This document shows, one piece after another, positions 1 through 7,498 of a stretch of 10,641 bases of DNA. How positions within the stretch are numbered: position 1 is the stretch's first letter; each line of letters begins with the position of its first letter. The DNA is from Lachnospiraceae bacterium UBA2868 (GTDB lineage Bacteria; Bacillota_A; Clostridia; Lachnospirales; Lachnospiraceae). Position numbers and translations under genes: made by a program. The notes under the pieces were generated by a model. It was not told the DNA's origin, made no database searches, and saw only the letters and a list, made by a program, of their open reading frames with translations. The DNA lies in the NCBI GenBank assembly GCA_002350465.1, contig DEEW01000143.1, positions 1-10,641 of the forward strand, given 5' to 3'.

Positions 1-1904
1 CTCTGCAGGAAATCCTTGGCCTTCTCCCACATGAGAATCAGAACGTTGCGCAGACTCGGCAGCCGGTAATTCGGCAGCTCCATGACAAAAGGAACCGCCT
101 CTCCCTTAAATAACGTCCGCTTATACAGAAAAGATATAAGGATCGCACATACCACTCCGAGCACATATAGCCCTGTCATAATAAGAGCCTTATATCCCGA
201 AAAGAACGAATCAACAAAGAACAGATATATGGGGAGCTTCGCCGTACAGCTCATAAACGGAGTCAGAAGTATGGTCATCTTGCGGTCTCTTTCACTCGGA
301 AGGGTCCTTGAAGACATAACTGCCGGAACGGTACATCCAAATCCTATCAGCATCGGAACAATGCTTCTCCCGCTAAGTCCCATCCTTCTCAGAGGTTTAT
401 CCATAATAAACGCAACTCTTGCAATATATCCGCTGTCCTCAAGTATTGACAGGAAGAAGAACATCGTCACTATGATAGGTAGGAAACTTAAGATGCTTCC
501 CACTCCCTCAAATATTCCGCCGATTATCAGTCCGTGAAGAGTACTGTTAACTTTGGCCGCTTCAAGCGCCGAATCTACAATTCCCGAAAGCTTCCCTATT
601 CCGGCTTCCAGAAGATTCTGAAGGAATGCACCCACCACATTAAAGGTCAGGAAGAATACCATTCCCATAATAAGGATAAATATGGGTATACCCGTATATT
701 TCCCCGTAAGCAGACGGTCTACCCGGCTGCTTCGCTCATGCTCCTGGTCTCTTATTGGCTTTGTCACGCATTTTCTGCATACCTTCAGAATAAAGGCAAA
801 ACGCATATCACATATGGCGGCACTCCGGTCAAGTCCTCTCTCACTCTCCATCTGAACCGTGATATGCTCCAGCATTTCTTTTTCGTTATCATCAAGATCC
901 AGTTTGTCTATGACGAGCTTATCGCCTTCGATTGCTTTGCTTGCCGCAAACCTTACCGGAATACCGGCTGCTTTCGCATGGTCTTCTATCAAATGTGCAA
1001 CTGCGTGAAGGGCTCGATGGACCGCTCCGTTGTTGTCACTCTCATCACAGAAGTCCTGTCTTAAAGGTTTTTCCTGATATTTAGCAATATGAACCGCGTG
1101 CTCCACAAGTTCGTTAATCCCCTGATTTTTGGCTGCGGATATGGGAATGACGGGAGTACCGAGCATATTTTCCATCTCATTGACGTCGATATACCCTCCG
1201 TTACCTATAACCTCATCCATCATATTCAGGGCAACAACAACCGGTATCTCCATCTCCAGAAGCTGCATTGTAAGATAGAGATTTCTCTCGATGTTCGTCG
1301 CATCCACTATATTTATGATAGCTTTAGGCTTGTTATTAAGGACAAAATCCCTCGATACAAGTTCTTCCGCCGAATACGGAGACATGGAATAGATTCCGGG
1401 AAGATCCGTGATAAGAGTATTTTCATAACCCAGTATAGTTCCGTCCTTGCGGTCTACCGTTACTCCGGGAAAATTACCGACATGCTGTCTGGCTCCTGCC
1501 AGCTGGTTAAATAACGTGGTCTTGCCGCTGTTCTGGTTTCCGACCAGTGCAAATGAAAGCTTTTCCGACTCAGGAAGAGGTTCCTTGCTCCCCTTCGGAT
1601 GAAACCTTCCTCCCTCTCCTAGCCCCGGATGCTCCCCCCTCTTCTTGGGAGGTTTACCTTGATCCGGCAGATCGGATATCTCAACAGGCTCAACTTCGAT
1701 CATATTCATATCATCAAGTCTGAGAGTTAATTCATAAGAATGTATGCGTATCTCTACGGGATCCCCCATCGGCGCATACTTTACAACCGTAAGTATTGTT
1801 CCCGGTATAATACCCATATCAAGAAGATGCTGGCGAAGAGCTCCTTCTCCGCCTACTTTGGTCACTTTGGCCGAACTGCCTGCTTCGAGTCCTTTGAGGT
1901 TCAT
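1..1904 (-). CDS. feoB: FeoA–FeoB fusion, ferrous iron transporter (partial, C-terminus outside window)
   Basis: This gene takes up Fe(II) across the cytoplasmic membrane. It is one open frame of 634 visible codons with no stop before the left edge. Residues 1–74 are a FeoA (SH3-like) domain. Residues 75–115 are a linker rich in Pro, Lys, Gly and Glu. The FeoB G domain follows: G1 GNQNSGKT at 122–129, G2 region FPGVTVD at 145–151, G3 DLPG at 167–170, G4 NMMD at 227–230, and G5 SAAK at 256–259. A helical spacer and the membrane part come next, with first gate motif GFGCTVPA at 521–528 and the later SCTAKLPIY segment. The end at the edge, MWEKAKDFLQ, is typical of FeoB, so roughly the last hundred-odd residues are missing. 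The ATG is fixed by an ideal AGGAGG seven bases upstream. FeoA and FeoB are separate genes in E. coli; fusions occur in Clostridia and Bacteroidetes. Regulation is by Fur (see operator). Confidence 0.96.
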   Translation of the reverse strand, partial: MNLKGLEAGSSAKVTKVGGEGALRQHLLDMGIIPGTILTVVKYAPMGDPVEIRIHSYELTLRLDDMNMIEVEPVEISDLPDQGKPPKKRGEHPGLGEGGRFHPKGSKEPLPESEKLSFALVGNQNSGKTTLFNQLAGARQHVGNFPGVTVDRKDGTILGYENTLITDLPGIYSMSPYSAEELVSRDFVLNNKPKAIINIVDATNIERNLYLTMQLLEMEIPVVVALNMMDEVIGNGGYIDVNEMENMLGTPVIPISAAKNQGINELVEHAVHIAKYQEKPLRQDFCDESDNNGAVHRALHAVAHLIEDHAKAAGIPVRFAASKAIEGDKLVIDKLDLDDNEKEMLEHITVQMESERGLDRSAAICDMRFAFILKVCRKCVTKPIRDQEHERSSRVDRLLTGKYTGIPIFILIMGMVFFLTFNVVGAFLQNLLEAGIGKLSGIVDSALEAAKVNSTLHGLIIGGIFEGVGSILSFLPIIVTMFFFLSILEDSGYIARVAFIMDKPLRRMGLSGRSIVPMLIGFGCTVPAVMSSRTLPSERDRKMTILLTPFMSCTAKLPIYLFFVDSFFSGYKALIMTGLYVLGVVCAILISFLYKRTLFKGEAVPFVMELPNYRLPSLRNVLILMWEKAKDFLQ

Positions 1905-1911
1905 GGACGTG

Positions 1912-1917
1912 CCTCCT
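1912..1917 (-). promoter_or_regulatory. Ribosome binding site of feoAB
   Basis: A perfect AGGAGG on the minus strand lies seven bases before the ATG at 1904. It fixes the start of the fusion at the FeoA domain. Confidence 0.85.
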
Positions 1918-1930
1918 GAATGAAATACTT

Positions 1931-1959
1931 TACATATCGTTAATGATAATGATAATCAA
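1931..1959 (-). promoter_or_regulatory. Sigma-A-type promoter of feoAB
   Basis: Read on the minus strand, TTGATT (1954–1959) is followed after 17 bases by TATGTA (1931–1936), a fair match to the vegetative consensus. The spacer is almost filled by the Fur box, which is a common arrangement for iron-repressed promoters. A perfect TATAAT also exists slightly upstream at 1962–1967, but it has only a poor -35 at acceptable spacing. If that one were used, its start site would fall in the same Fur box, so repression is expected either way. Confidence 0.55.
1944..1958. promoter_or_regulatory. Fur box (iron-responsive operator) for feoAB
   Basis: The 15-mer TGATAATGATAATCA matches the 7-1-7 Fur inverted-repeat consensus TGATAATNATTATCA at every defined position but one. 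It lies 40 bases upstream of the feoAB start codon and overlaps the predicted -35 and spacer. Known Fur regulation of feo genes makes iron-dependent repression the natural reading. A DtxR/IdeR-type box would look different. Confidence 0.85.
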
Positions 1960-1987
1960 GTATTATATCATAAAGGAGCGCTAAGCG

Positions 1988-3559
1988 TTACAAAGAGTCA
2001 ATAAAACGGTCGAACGCCTCCGCGCCATCCTCATTCTGTTTGAATACACCGGCATTCTCAAGAACATGGGAGAATACGATGCCGACCTCCTGTCGAATAT
2101 AATCGGTAATGTTAGTGTTTCGAAGTTTTCCTATATCTTTTTGAAGAAGCTCCATAAGCCATTCTTCATGTACGTGCAGTTTATCATCTGATGAAACCGC
2201 TCTTTGTATGCTTTGTGTTGCGGCTGCATCATCAGCAGATTCATTAAGGCTCTGTTCGATTATGTGCACCAGGCCGCCAAGCTCGTCTTTCAGTCTTGCC
2301 GGCAGAATTGCCATGCCCATTACCTCAATCAGTCCTATATTTTCCTTCTTGATGTGATGATACTCGCTGTGGGGATGGTATACGCCGAGAGGATGTTCTT
2401 CGGTAGTTATGTTATTTCTAAGCACAAGATCCATCTCATACAGATTATCCCTCATTCTCGCAATGGGAGTGATTGTATTATGCGGAACCTTTTTTCCATC
2501 CTCTTTGGTGTAAGCATAAATAAATGCCTTCTCATCCGTGTACTTGCGCCATTTATCCAGAATCATTGAACATGCCTTGATAAGCTTTGCCATATTTTTA
2601 CTGCGAAGTCTGATCGTTGAAAGCGGCCAGTTGATGATACCTGCCTCTATATCTTCATAACCTTTCAGCTTAAACTTCTTCGTATAGGCTGCCCTTACCA
2701 TCGGGAACTCATAACACCCTCCCTGAAAATGGTCATGTGTCAGTATAGAGCCTCCGACAATCGGAAGATCCGCATTTGAGCCTATTGTATAGTGGGGAAA
2801 TGCCTGTATGAAATCGAGTAGCTTTGCAAACGTATCTTCATCGATCTTCATAGGCGTGTGTTCTTTATTAAACACTATGCAATGTTCGTTATAATACACA
2901 TAGGGACTGTATTGGAGAAAATAGGGCTGTCCGCACAGTTTGATCGGTATTATCCGGTGATTCTGTCTGGCAGGATGTGTGATAGTTCCGGCATAGCCTT
3001 CATTCTCGGCGCAGAGCAGGCAAAGGGGATATCCCGATTTGGGCGCACTTAACGCATTCGCTATATCCCTTGGGTCCTTTTCGGGCTTTGAGAGATTAAT
3101 CGTGATGTCAAGCTCTCCGAAGGGGGACGTTGCGACCCATTTAATATCTTTTTTGATCCTGTCGGTCCTGATATAATTTGTTGCATTAGAGAACCTGTAA
3201 TAATAGTTGGTTGCCTCTTTAGGAGAAATCTCATATTTCTTCATGAACTTCTTGCGTACAACGGACGGGGGAGGCGTGATAAGTCCCATAATCTTTGTAT
3301 CAAACAGATCCCTGTTCGTAATCGTATCATTCTCAAGAATGCCCTTTTGAACAGCTATATCCGTCATATCTTCAAGTATATAATGAAGATCCCTGGGCTT
3401 TTTTGCCGTCTGCTCAGGTCTGTATTCCACCTCGCCGAATAATTCAAGCAGTCTATTGGTTGAGTAGATCACATCATCCTTTTTGATAAGATGCGCCTTG
3501 ACAGCGTATGAAACAAGTTCGCTTATAAGGTCCGAAATATTGCCTATGCCTTCACCCAT
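1988..3559 (-). CDS. galT: Class II UDP-glucose–hexose-1-phosphate uridylyltransferase GalT
   Basis: This enzyme transfers UMP between UDP-glucose and galactose-1-phosphate, the second step of the Leloir pathway, in the cytosol. Counting from the chosen start (523 residues), the class II signature runs from DLPIVGG at 264–270 to HDHFQGG at 275–281. It contains the His-x-His that carries the uridylyl group. A CLLC pair lies at 180–183, and a conserved C-terminal block around 395–422 includes GVYHPH and LPARL. The length fits class II enzymes (about 490–530); class I (GalT of E. coli) is about 350. Two ATGs lie six bases apart. The second (3559) is preferred because AAGGAG is seven bases before it and only one base before the first. 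The gene is 39 bases after galK and certainly cotranscribed with it. No terminator is visible after the stop. Confidence 0.95.
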   Translation of the reverse strand: MGEGIGNISDLISELVSYAVKAHLIKKDDVIYSTNRLLELFGEVEYRPEQTAKKPRDLHYILEDMTDIAVQKGILENDTITNRDLFDTKIMGLITPPPSVVRKKFMKKYEISPKEATNYYYRFSNATNYIRTDRIKKDIKWVATSPFGELDITINLSKPEKDPRDIANALSAPKSGYPLCLLCAENEGYAGTITHPARQNHRIIPIKLCGQPYFLQYSPYVYYNEHCIVFNKEHTPMKIDEDTFAKLLDFIQAFPHYTIGSNADLPIVGGSILTHDHFQGGCYEFPMVRAAYTKKFKLKGYEDIEAGIINWPLSTIRLRSKNMAKLIKACSMILDKWRKYTDEKAFIYAYTKEDGKKVPHNTITPIARMRDNLYEMDLVLRNNITTEEHPLGVYHPHSEYHHIKKENIGLIEVMGMAILPARLKDELGGLVHIIEQSLNESADDAAATQSIQRAVSSDDKLHVHEEWLMELLQKDIGKLRNTNITDYIRQEVGIVFSHVLENAGVFKQNEDGAEAFDRFIDSL

Positions 3560-3566
3560 TACCATT

Positions 3567-3572
3567 CTCCTT
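3567..3572 (-). promoter_or_regulatory. Ribosome binding site deciding the galT start
   Basis: AAGGAG on the minus strand is one base from the ATG at 3565 but seven bases from the ATG at 3559. The spacing favours the inner ATG, removing two residues (Met-Val) from the longest frame. Confidence 0.65.
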
Positions 3573-3598
3573 CATATATCATTTCTATATCAGAACAA

Positions 3599-4900
3599 TC
3601 AGAACACCTGGACGCACCCGTATTTTCTGATCGCATACTTCCTTGACGAGCCTTCACCCAGAAGATCGCTCATTGCCTGCATATATTCATCGGCATACTC
3701 ATTTCTCACAAATGCCTGTATAGTTCCGGCAAAACCTCCGCCATGAACTCTCGCATATCCCTTGCTGGGCGGATTAAGTACTACATCGCTTACGGCAAGT
3801 GCCACCGACATGCTCTGAATGTTCACATCTTTTACCGAATATACATTTTGTAAATACTGGAAAGATGATTTTGCGGAGCTGGCAAATTCTCTCAAAAACT
3901 CCTGAAAATCACCATCCTTAAGAGCCTTCGCTTCCGATACCACACGTTTGTTTTCCTCAAAATAGTGAAGCGCCCTTACAACCGCTCTGTCCCCTGTTTT
4001 CTTCCTTATATCACGTATCTTCTCAATGAATTCATCTTCGGATACTTCGGAGAGAACTTCCTTCCCAAAATATGCCGCAACGTCCTTCATCTCCTGGGGA
4101 ATAGCCGCATACTCACTTGTAAGGTCGGCATGGGAAGCCTTTGTATCCGTAATTATAAGAGAATATCCGTAATCCATTGGATCAAAATCAATCCGCTCTA
4201 TCTTCGGGTACGAATCATCCATAAGCGGCTCCTTATCACTTGTCCTTGCAAAATCAATATGCACAAAGCCGCCGACGCTGCACGCCATCTGGTCCATCAG
4301 ACCACAGGGTTTTCCGAGATACTTGTTTTCGGCAAACTGCCCGATCTTCGCTATATCAACGGTTGATATCTTCCCATCGTTATAAAGCCCCGACATTATC
4401 ACTCCGACTAGGGATTCAAAAGAAGCCGATGACGACAGTCCTGATCCCCCGATAACATCGCTGGTAACGTAAGCATTGAATCCGCCTACCTTAAATCCCT
4501 TTTTGTTAAAACCGGCGGCAACACCGCGAATAAGCGATGCAGTAGTTCCGATCTCCGATTCGCTCACTTCAAGATCCGTTATATCAACCTTATATGTTTC
4601 ATATCCTTCCGAATAGAGAGTGATTACATTTTGAGGAACCGCCGAGGCAAATGCAAGAGAGTCTATCACGAGGGATGCCGCAAGCACCTGCCCGCGCTGA
4701 TGATCCGTATGATTTCCTCCGATCTCCGAACGGCCCGATGCGGAAAAGGCATGAATCTCTTCGGCTTCTCCGAAGTGTTCTTTGTACCCTGCATAAGCCC
4801 GTTCATATCTCTCTTTCTGATATTTAATCAATTCGGGATCATGTCCGTATATTTCTTCTATTCTTCCCGATTCCATAATTTTGTTGATATCCATAACCAT
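3599..4900 (-). CDS. galK: Galactokinase (GHMP kinase), clostridial GNHTDH variant
   Basis: GalK phosphorylates alpha-D-galactose at C1 with ATP, the first committed Leloir step. All three GHMP/galactokinase motifs are present: the N-terminal sugar motif GRSEIGGNHTDHQRG (56–70), the phosphate loop GGSGLSSSAS (151–160), and the C-terminal HGGGFAGTIQ (386–395). The catalytic Asp is probably D203 in GLMDQMA, with Arg57 as its partner. At 433 residues it is longer than the usual 385–395. The sugar motif differs from the classic GEHTDY: Asn replaces the Glu that contacts the sugar, and His replaces the Tyr. From memory, this variant occurs in other clostridial galactokinases. Two ATGs (4900 and 4894) are possible, and the AAAGGCAGGG upstream does not clearly separate them. 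Pairing with galT supports galactose as substrate; another sugar cannot be fully excluded. Confidence 0.92.
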   Translation of the reverse strand: MVMDINKIMESGRIEEIYGHDPELIKYQKERYERAYAGYKEHFGEAEEIHAFSASGRSEIGGNHTDHQRGQVLAASLVIDSLAFASAVPQNVITLYSEGYETYKVDITDLEVSESEIGTTASLIRGVAAGFNKKGFKVGGFNAYVTSDVIGGSGLSSSASFESLVGVIMSGLYNDGKISTVDIAKIGQFAENKYLGKPCGLMDQMACSVGGFVHIDFARTSDKEPLMDDSYPKIERIDFDPMDYGYSLIITDTKASHADLTSEYAAIPQEMKDVAAYFGKEVLSEVSEDEFIEKIRDIRKKTGDRAVVRALHYFEENKRVVSEAKALKDGDFQEFLREFASSAKSSFQYLQNVYSVKDVNIQSMSVALAVSDVVLNPPSKGYARVHGGGFAGTIQAFVRNEYADEYMQAMSDLLGEGSSRKYAIRKYGCVQVF

Positions 4901-4917
4901 CCCTGCCTTTCTGTATT

Positions 4918-4926
4918 ATTGTAACA
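4918..4926 (-). promoter_or_regulatory. Possible extended -10 promoter in front of galK
   Basis: Minus-strand TGTTACAAT is an extended -10 (TGn plus TACAAT) just upstream of galK. The -35 hexamer 17 bases upstream (TATAAA) is weak, and the leader would be very short (about 10–17 bases). It could let galKT be transcribed apart from the upstream genes, but chance is a fair alternative in this AT-rich gap. Confidence 0.25.
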
Positions 4927-4931
4927 TAGCA

Positions 4932-5183
4932 CTACCATTTTTTATACGGACACTTTCCCGTCTTTGCAGCTGCGCGAAGCTCGACATAACAGCCGCAGGC
5001 GCCGCAGGTGCCTTCATTCAGGTAATCACATGCCCTGCACTCGTCAAGACGCTTTTTATACAGCTCGTCCCCAACCCGCATTTTATCACCAAGCCTTTCT
5101 ATGGCAGTCCTGACATCAGCCAGCAGTTTTTCATTGTCAAGTTCAGCAAGAAGACACTTCCTGCACAGTCTTTTCTCTTCCAT
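4932..5183 (-). CDS. Small cysteine-rich, probably zinc-binding protein (DUF6171-like)
   Basis: This is an 83-residue protein with eight cysteines: C7-x2-C10, C49-x2-C52, C60-x2-C63-x-C65 and C78. A charged, probably helical stretch (about 12–46) lies between the first pair and the rest. The spacing suggests one or two zinc sites. The end pattern CGCYVELRAA…CP resembles the Firmicutes family DUF6171, named from memory and of unknown function. The ATG at 5183 is preferred over a TTG nine bases upstream; GGGG lies just before it, so the ribosome site is mediocre. It starts 21 bases after the LRR gene and ends 31 bases before galK, so it is cotranscribed with the MoxR cluster. Whether it belongs to that system functionally is open. 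No signal peptide or membrane segment is seen. Confidence 0.8.
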   Translation of the reverse strand: MEEKRLCRKCLLAELDNEKLLADVRTAIERLGDKMRVGDELYKKRLDECRACDYLNEGTCGACGCYVELRAAAKTGKCPYKKW

Positions 5184-5204
5184 AATCCCCAAACAGCACC
5201 AAAT

Positions 5205-6017
5205 CTACAACAGCAGATCCGATAGTACATCACTCTTTTTTTCCGCTTCTTTTATCAGATACGATCTTGCCACAACATTATGGGACGGAACATTCCCGAT
5301 CATATCCGTGATCATCTCCCTGTCTGGTTTTATCGTATCAAGGTATATGCGCATGTACTCAAGTGAATTATTGCTGTCCTCAAACAGTGAATAGAATGAA
5401 GCCCCACTCCTGTTCCCGAGGCTGTTGTTTATCAGGTGATCGCAAATAGTCTCCCTTGTCATGTCCGTAAGATAAATGTCATATGTGAGGCGCAGATAAC
5501 ACAATGAGCACTTCCTGAACTCTTCTTTTCTCACATAATCGTCAGTCTCTCCGGGAAGTTCCCCGTCAACCGATCCGATTCCGTCATATGATATATCCTC
5601 TTCACCACACAAAGCAGCACTCATCCTCGCTTCGGCGTCATCGGTCTTCAGCTGTGAAATAAGGCTTATATCCCACTTCTCATACCAGCTCTTCTTCCCT
5701 ACGTCATCAGCCCGCAGCAGATGATCATAGTACATCTTGTTGGTGCAAACAGCCAGCAGCCTGTTAGTGCTTTCATCCGTATTTGCGAAAGCTATGGTGC
5801 TAAGCTTCTCACACCCCGTAAACACATCCTTTCCAAACAACCCGGGGTGAAAATCATCCTCAAACACTACTTCCTTCAGATTAGAGCATTTCGCAAAAGC
5901 CCAGTCACCTATGTATCCGGCTCCACGGCAGATCTTGACCTTCCTGATGTCCTTTCGCGACAAAAAAGCCTTGTTCTCAACGATCCTGTCTCTGACTTCA
6001 TATATGTCTTCATTCAT
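5205..6017 (-). CDS. Short leucine-rich-repeat (BspA-like/LRR_5) protein of the MoxR–VWA cluster
   Basis: This is a 270-residue protein without signal peptide or membrane segments, so probably cytosolic. Residues about 27–77 hold two BspA-type (LRR_5) repeats, recognisable from YIGDWAFAKCSNLKEV (35–50) and the partner LFGKDVFTGCEKLSTIAF (60–77). The remaining two thirds (about 80–270) match no family I recognise. That part is acidic and probably helical, with a CSLCYLRL stretch (170–177) and two similar helix-like segments near 187–198 and 231–242. Its ATG overlaps the stop of the MoxR gene (ATGA), which indicates translational coupling and matched expression. LRR modules usually bind proteins, so a substrate-recognition or adaptor role for the ATPase is a reasonable inference, not shown. 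Most BspA-like proteins are larger and secreted; a short intracellular one fused to a novel domain is unusual. Confidence 0.8.
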   Translation of the reverse strand: MNEDIYEVRDRIVENKAFLSRKDIRKVKICRGAGYIGDWAFAKCSNLKEVVFEDDFHPGLFGKDVFTGCEKLSTIAFANTDESTNRLLAVCTNKMYYDHLLRADDVGKKSWYEKWDISLISQLKTDDAEARMSAALCGEEDISYDGIGSVDGELPGETDDYVRKEEFRKCSLCYLRLTYDIYLTDMTRETICDHLINNSLGNRSGASFYSLFEDSNNSLEYMRIYLDTIKPDREMITDMIGNVPSHNVVARSYLIKEAEKKSDVLSDLLL

Positions 6018-7498
6018 GTAAGTTCCGTAAGCTCCATAATCTCCCTGCGCAAACTCTCGGCACGGTCACCCACCTTCAGAACACCGGAGTATTTCTCATA
6101 GGATTTTGACCCGAATTCGGACAGGAAGCTGCTTGTATCATCGGATAATGTCATCTCCGTAACCAGTGTGAGCATTTCATTTCCGTCTGCTCCGAATATA
6201 CGCTCCATACCGGCAAACAGATTGTCTGTTCTCTCAAGTTCCGCTTCTACATCCTTCCGAAGAGCGGTAACTCTTTCATTATATATATCCTTTATTTTCT
6301 CACCGTTACCTACCCTGTTCTTCGCATCCGTGTAGAATTTAGCGATGCGCTTATATCTTGTTTTTTCGTCGGGTGAAAGTGATCCGGCTCTTGATTTTCT
6401 GGCTATGATGGAGAGAGCCGAATTCGCAAGCTCCTCCAGTTTAATCTGTGCATCTTCATCTTTTACATCGGCAATATCTTTAATATGTGTTTTGATTTCT
6501 GCAAGAATTCTGTGAGCCGTAAGTATCTCTCCCATCTCGCTCTTTAGTGTATCGGCAAGAAGTCCTGTAAGTGCCAGTCTCTCATCTACCGGTGCATGTG
6601 CCGCAGCATCTGCTGTTTCTTCGGATAGCTTCCCGGAAAAGACAGCCTCAACGTCATATTGTTTCTTATACTTATTATAGAGGTCGTAATAAGCGGAGAA
6701 TTCTTTTATAATCTTCTCATCCGTGATGTATTGTCCGATCAGACTGTCATTTACCGTTTTATTGTCTTCCTCATACAGCTCGATCATATCGGAAAGATCT
6801 TCCCAGCCTCTTGCAGTAACGTAGTTCTTGCCGTAAACGGTAGTCTCCACTTTGTAGAAGCAGTCTTTATTGGTTTCAAGGAATCCCGTAACCGCTCCGT
6901 GTATACCCGCTTTGGCCGCATAGCTCTTCCATGCCGGATAATCTGCCTCAACCGTAATTACCTTCAGTCTGTCAAGTGTAACCACATCAAACTCACGTAC
7001 AGCCCGGTTAAACTCCGGAGGATTACCGGCTGTAACAATAACCCATCCTTCGGGCACAGTATGCTTTCCGAAAACTTTGTACTGCAGAAACTGCAGCATT
7101 GAAGGGTAAAGCGTCTCCGACACACAGTTGATCTCATCAAGAAACAGTATTCCCTCGTTAACTCCGGAATCCTCCATCGTGTCATAAACACTTGCTATTA
7201 TCTCACTCATCGTATATTCCGATACGCTTACGGTAAGATCCTTATACTGTTTTTCCTTTATGTAAGGAAGTCCAAGAGCGGACTGTCTGGTATGATGCGT
7301 CATCGAATAGCTCACCAGTGCAATATCGAGTTCATTTGCGATCTGGCTCATTATGGCGGTTTTGCCGATTCCGGGAGCTCCTATCAGAAATATCGGGCGC
7401 TGCTTCTCTACAGGTATTCTGTAGTCGCCGAATTCATCCTTCTTTAAATATGCTGTTATTGTGTCTTTGATATAGTTCTTGGCTTCTTTAATATTCAT
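6014..7498 (-). CDS. MoxR-family AAA+ ATPase with long C-terminal extension
   Basis: This is an ATP-driven remodelling or chaperone ATPase. From the preferred ATG (494 residues), Walker A GAPGIGKT is at 40–47 and Walker B ILFLDE at 117–122. Sensor 1 is Asn159 in TAGNPPEFN, the arginine finger is probably R177 in LDRLK, and sensor 2 is R230 in TARGWEDLS. All catalytic elements look intact. The AAA+ core ends near 240. The last 250 residues are charged, helical and of no recognised family, whereas plain MoxR proteins are about 320–340 residues. The frame could begin at a GTG at 7522. The ATG at 7498 is chosen because it overlaps the VWA stop (ATGA) and gives the natural MoxR N-terminus. MoxR ATPases usually work with a VWA protein, and one is encoded immediately upstream. 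The product also overlaps the next gene by 4 nt. Confidence 0.9.
   Translation of the reverse strand: MNIKEAKNYIKDTITAYLKKDEFGDYRIPVEKQRPIFLIGAPGIGKTAIMSQIANELDIALVSYSMTHHTRQSALGLPYIKEKQYKDLTVSVSEYTMSEIIASVYDTMEDSGVNEGILFLDEINCVSETLYPSMLQFLQYKVFGKHTVPEGWVIVTAGNPPEFNRAVREFDVVTLDRLKVITVEADYPAWKSYAAKAGIHGAVTGFLETNKDCFYKVETTVYGKNYVTARGWEDLSDMIELYEEDNKTVNDSLIGQYITDEKIIKEFSAYYDLYNKYKKQYDVEAVFSGKLSEETADAAAHAPVDERLALTGLLADTLKSEMGEILTAHRILAEIKTHIKDIADVKDEDAQIKLEELANSALSIIARKSRAGSLSPDEKTRYKRIAKFYTDAKNRVGNGEKIKDIYNERVTALRKDVEAELERTDNLFAGMERIFGADGNEMLTLVTEMTLSDDTSSFLSEFGSKSYEKYSGVLKVGDRAESLRREIMELTELT

Noticed and set aside
82..1514. Three long plus-strand open frames opposite feoAB
   Set aside because: They lie entirely antisense to a clear FeoA–FeoB frame, have no recognisable domains, and read as shadows of its codon pattern.
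1962..1967. Perfect TATAAT as the main feoAB -10
   Set aside because: No acceptable -35 lies 16–18 bases upstream; the TTGATT–17–TATGTA pair fits better. It is kept only as a possible secondary promoter.
1978..1990. AGCGCT palindrome after galT as a terminator
   Set aside because: The stem is only three base pairs and no T-run follows.
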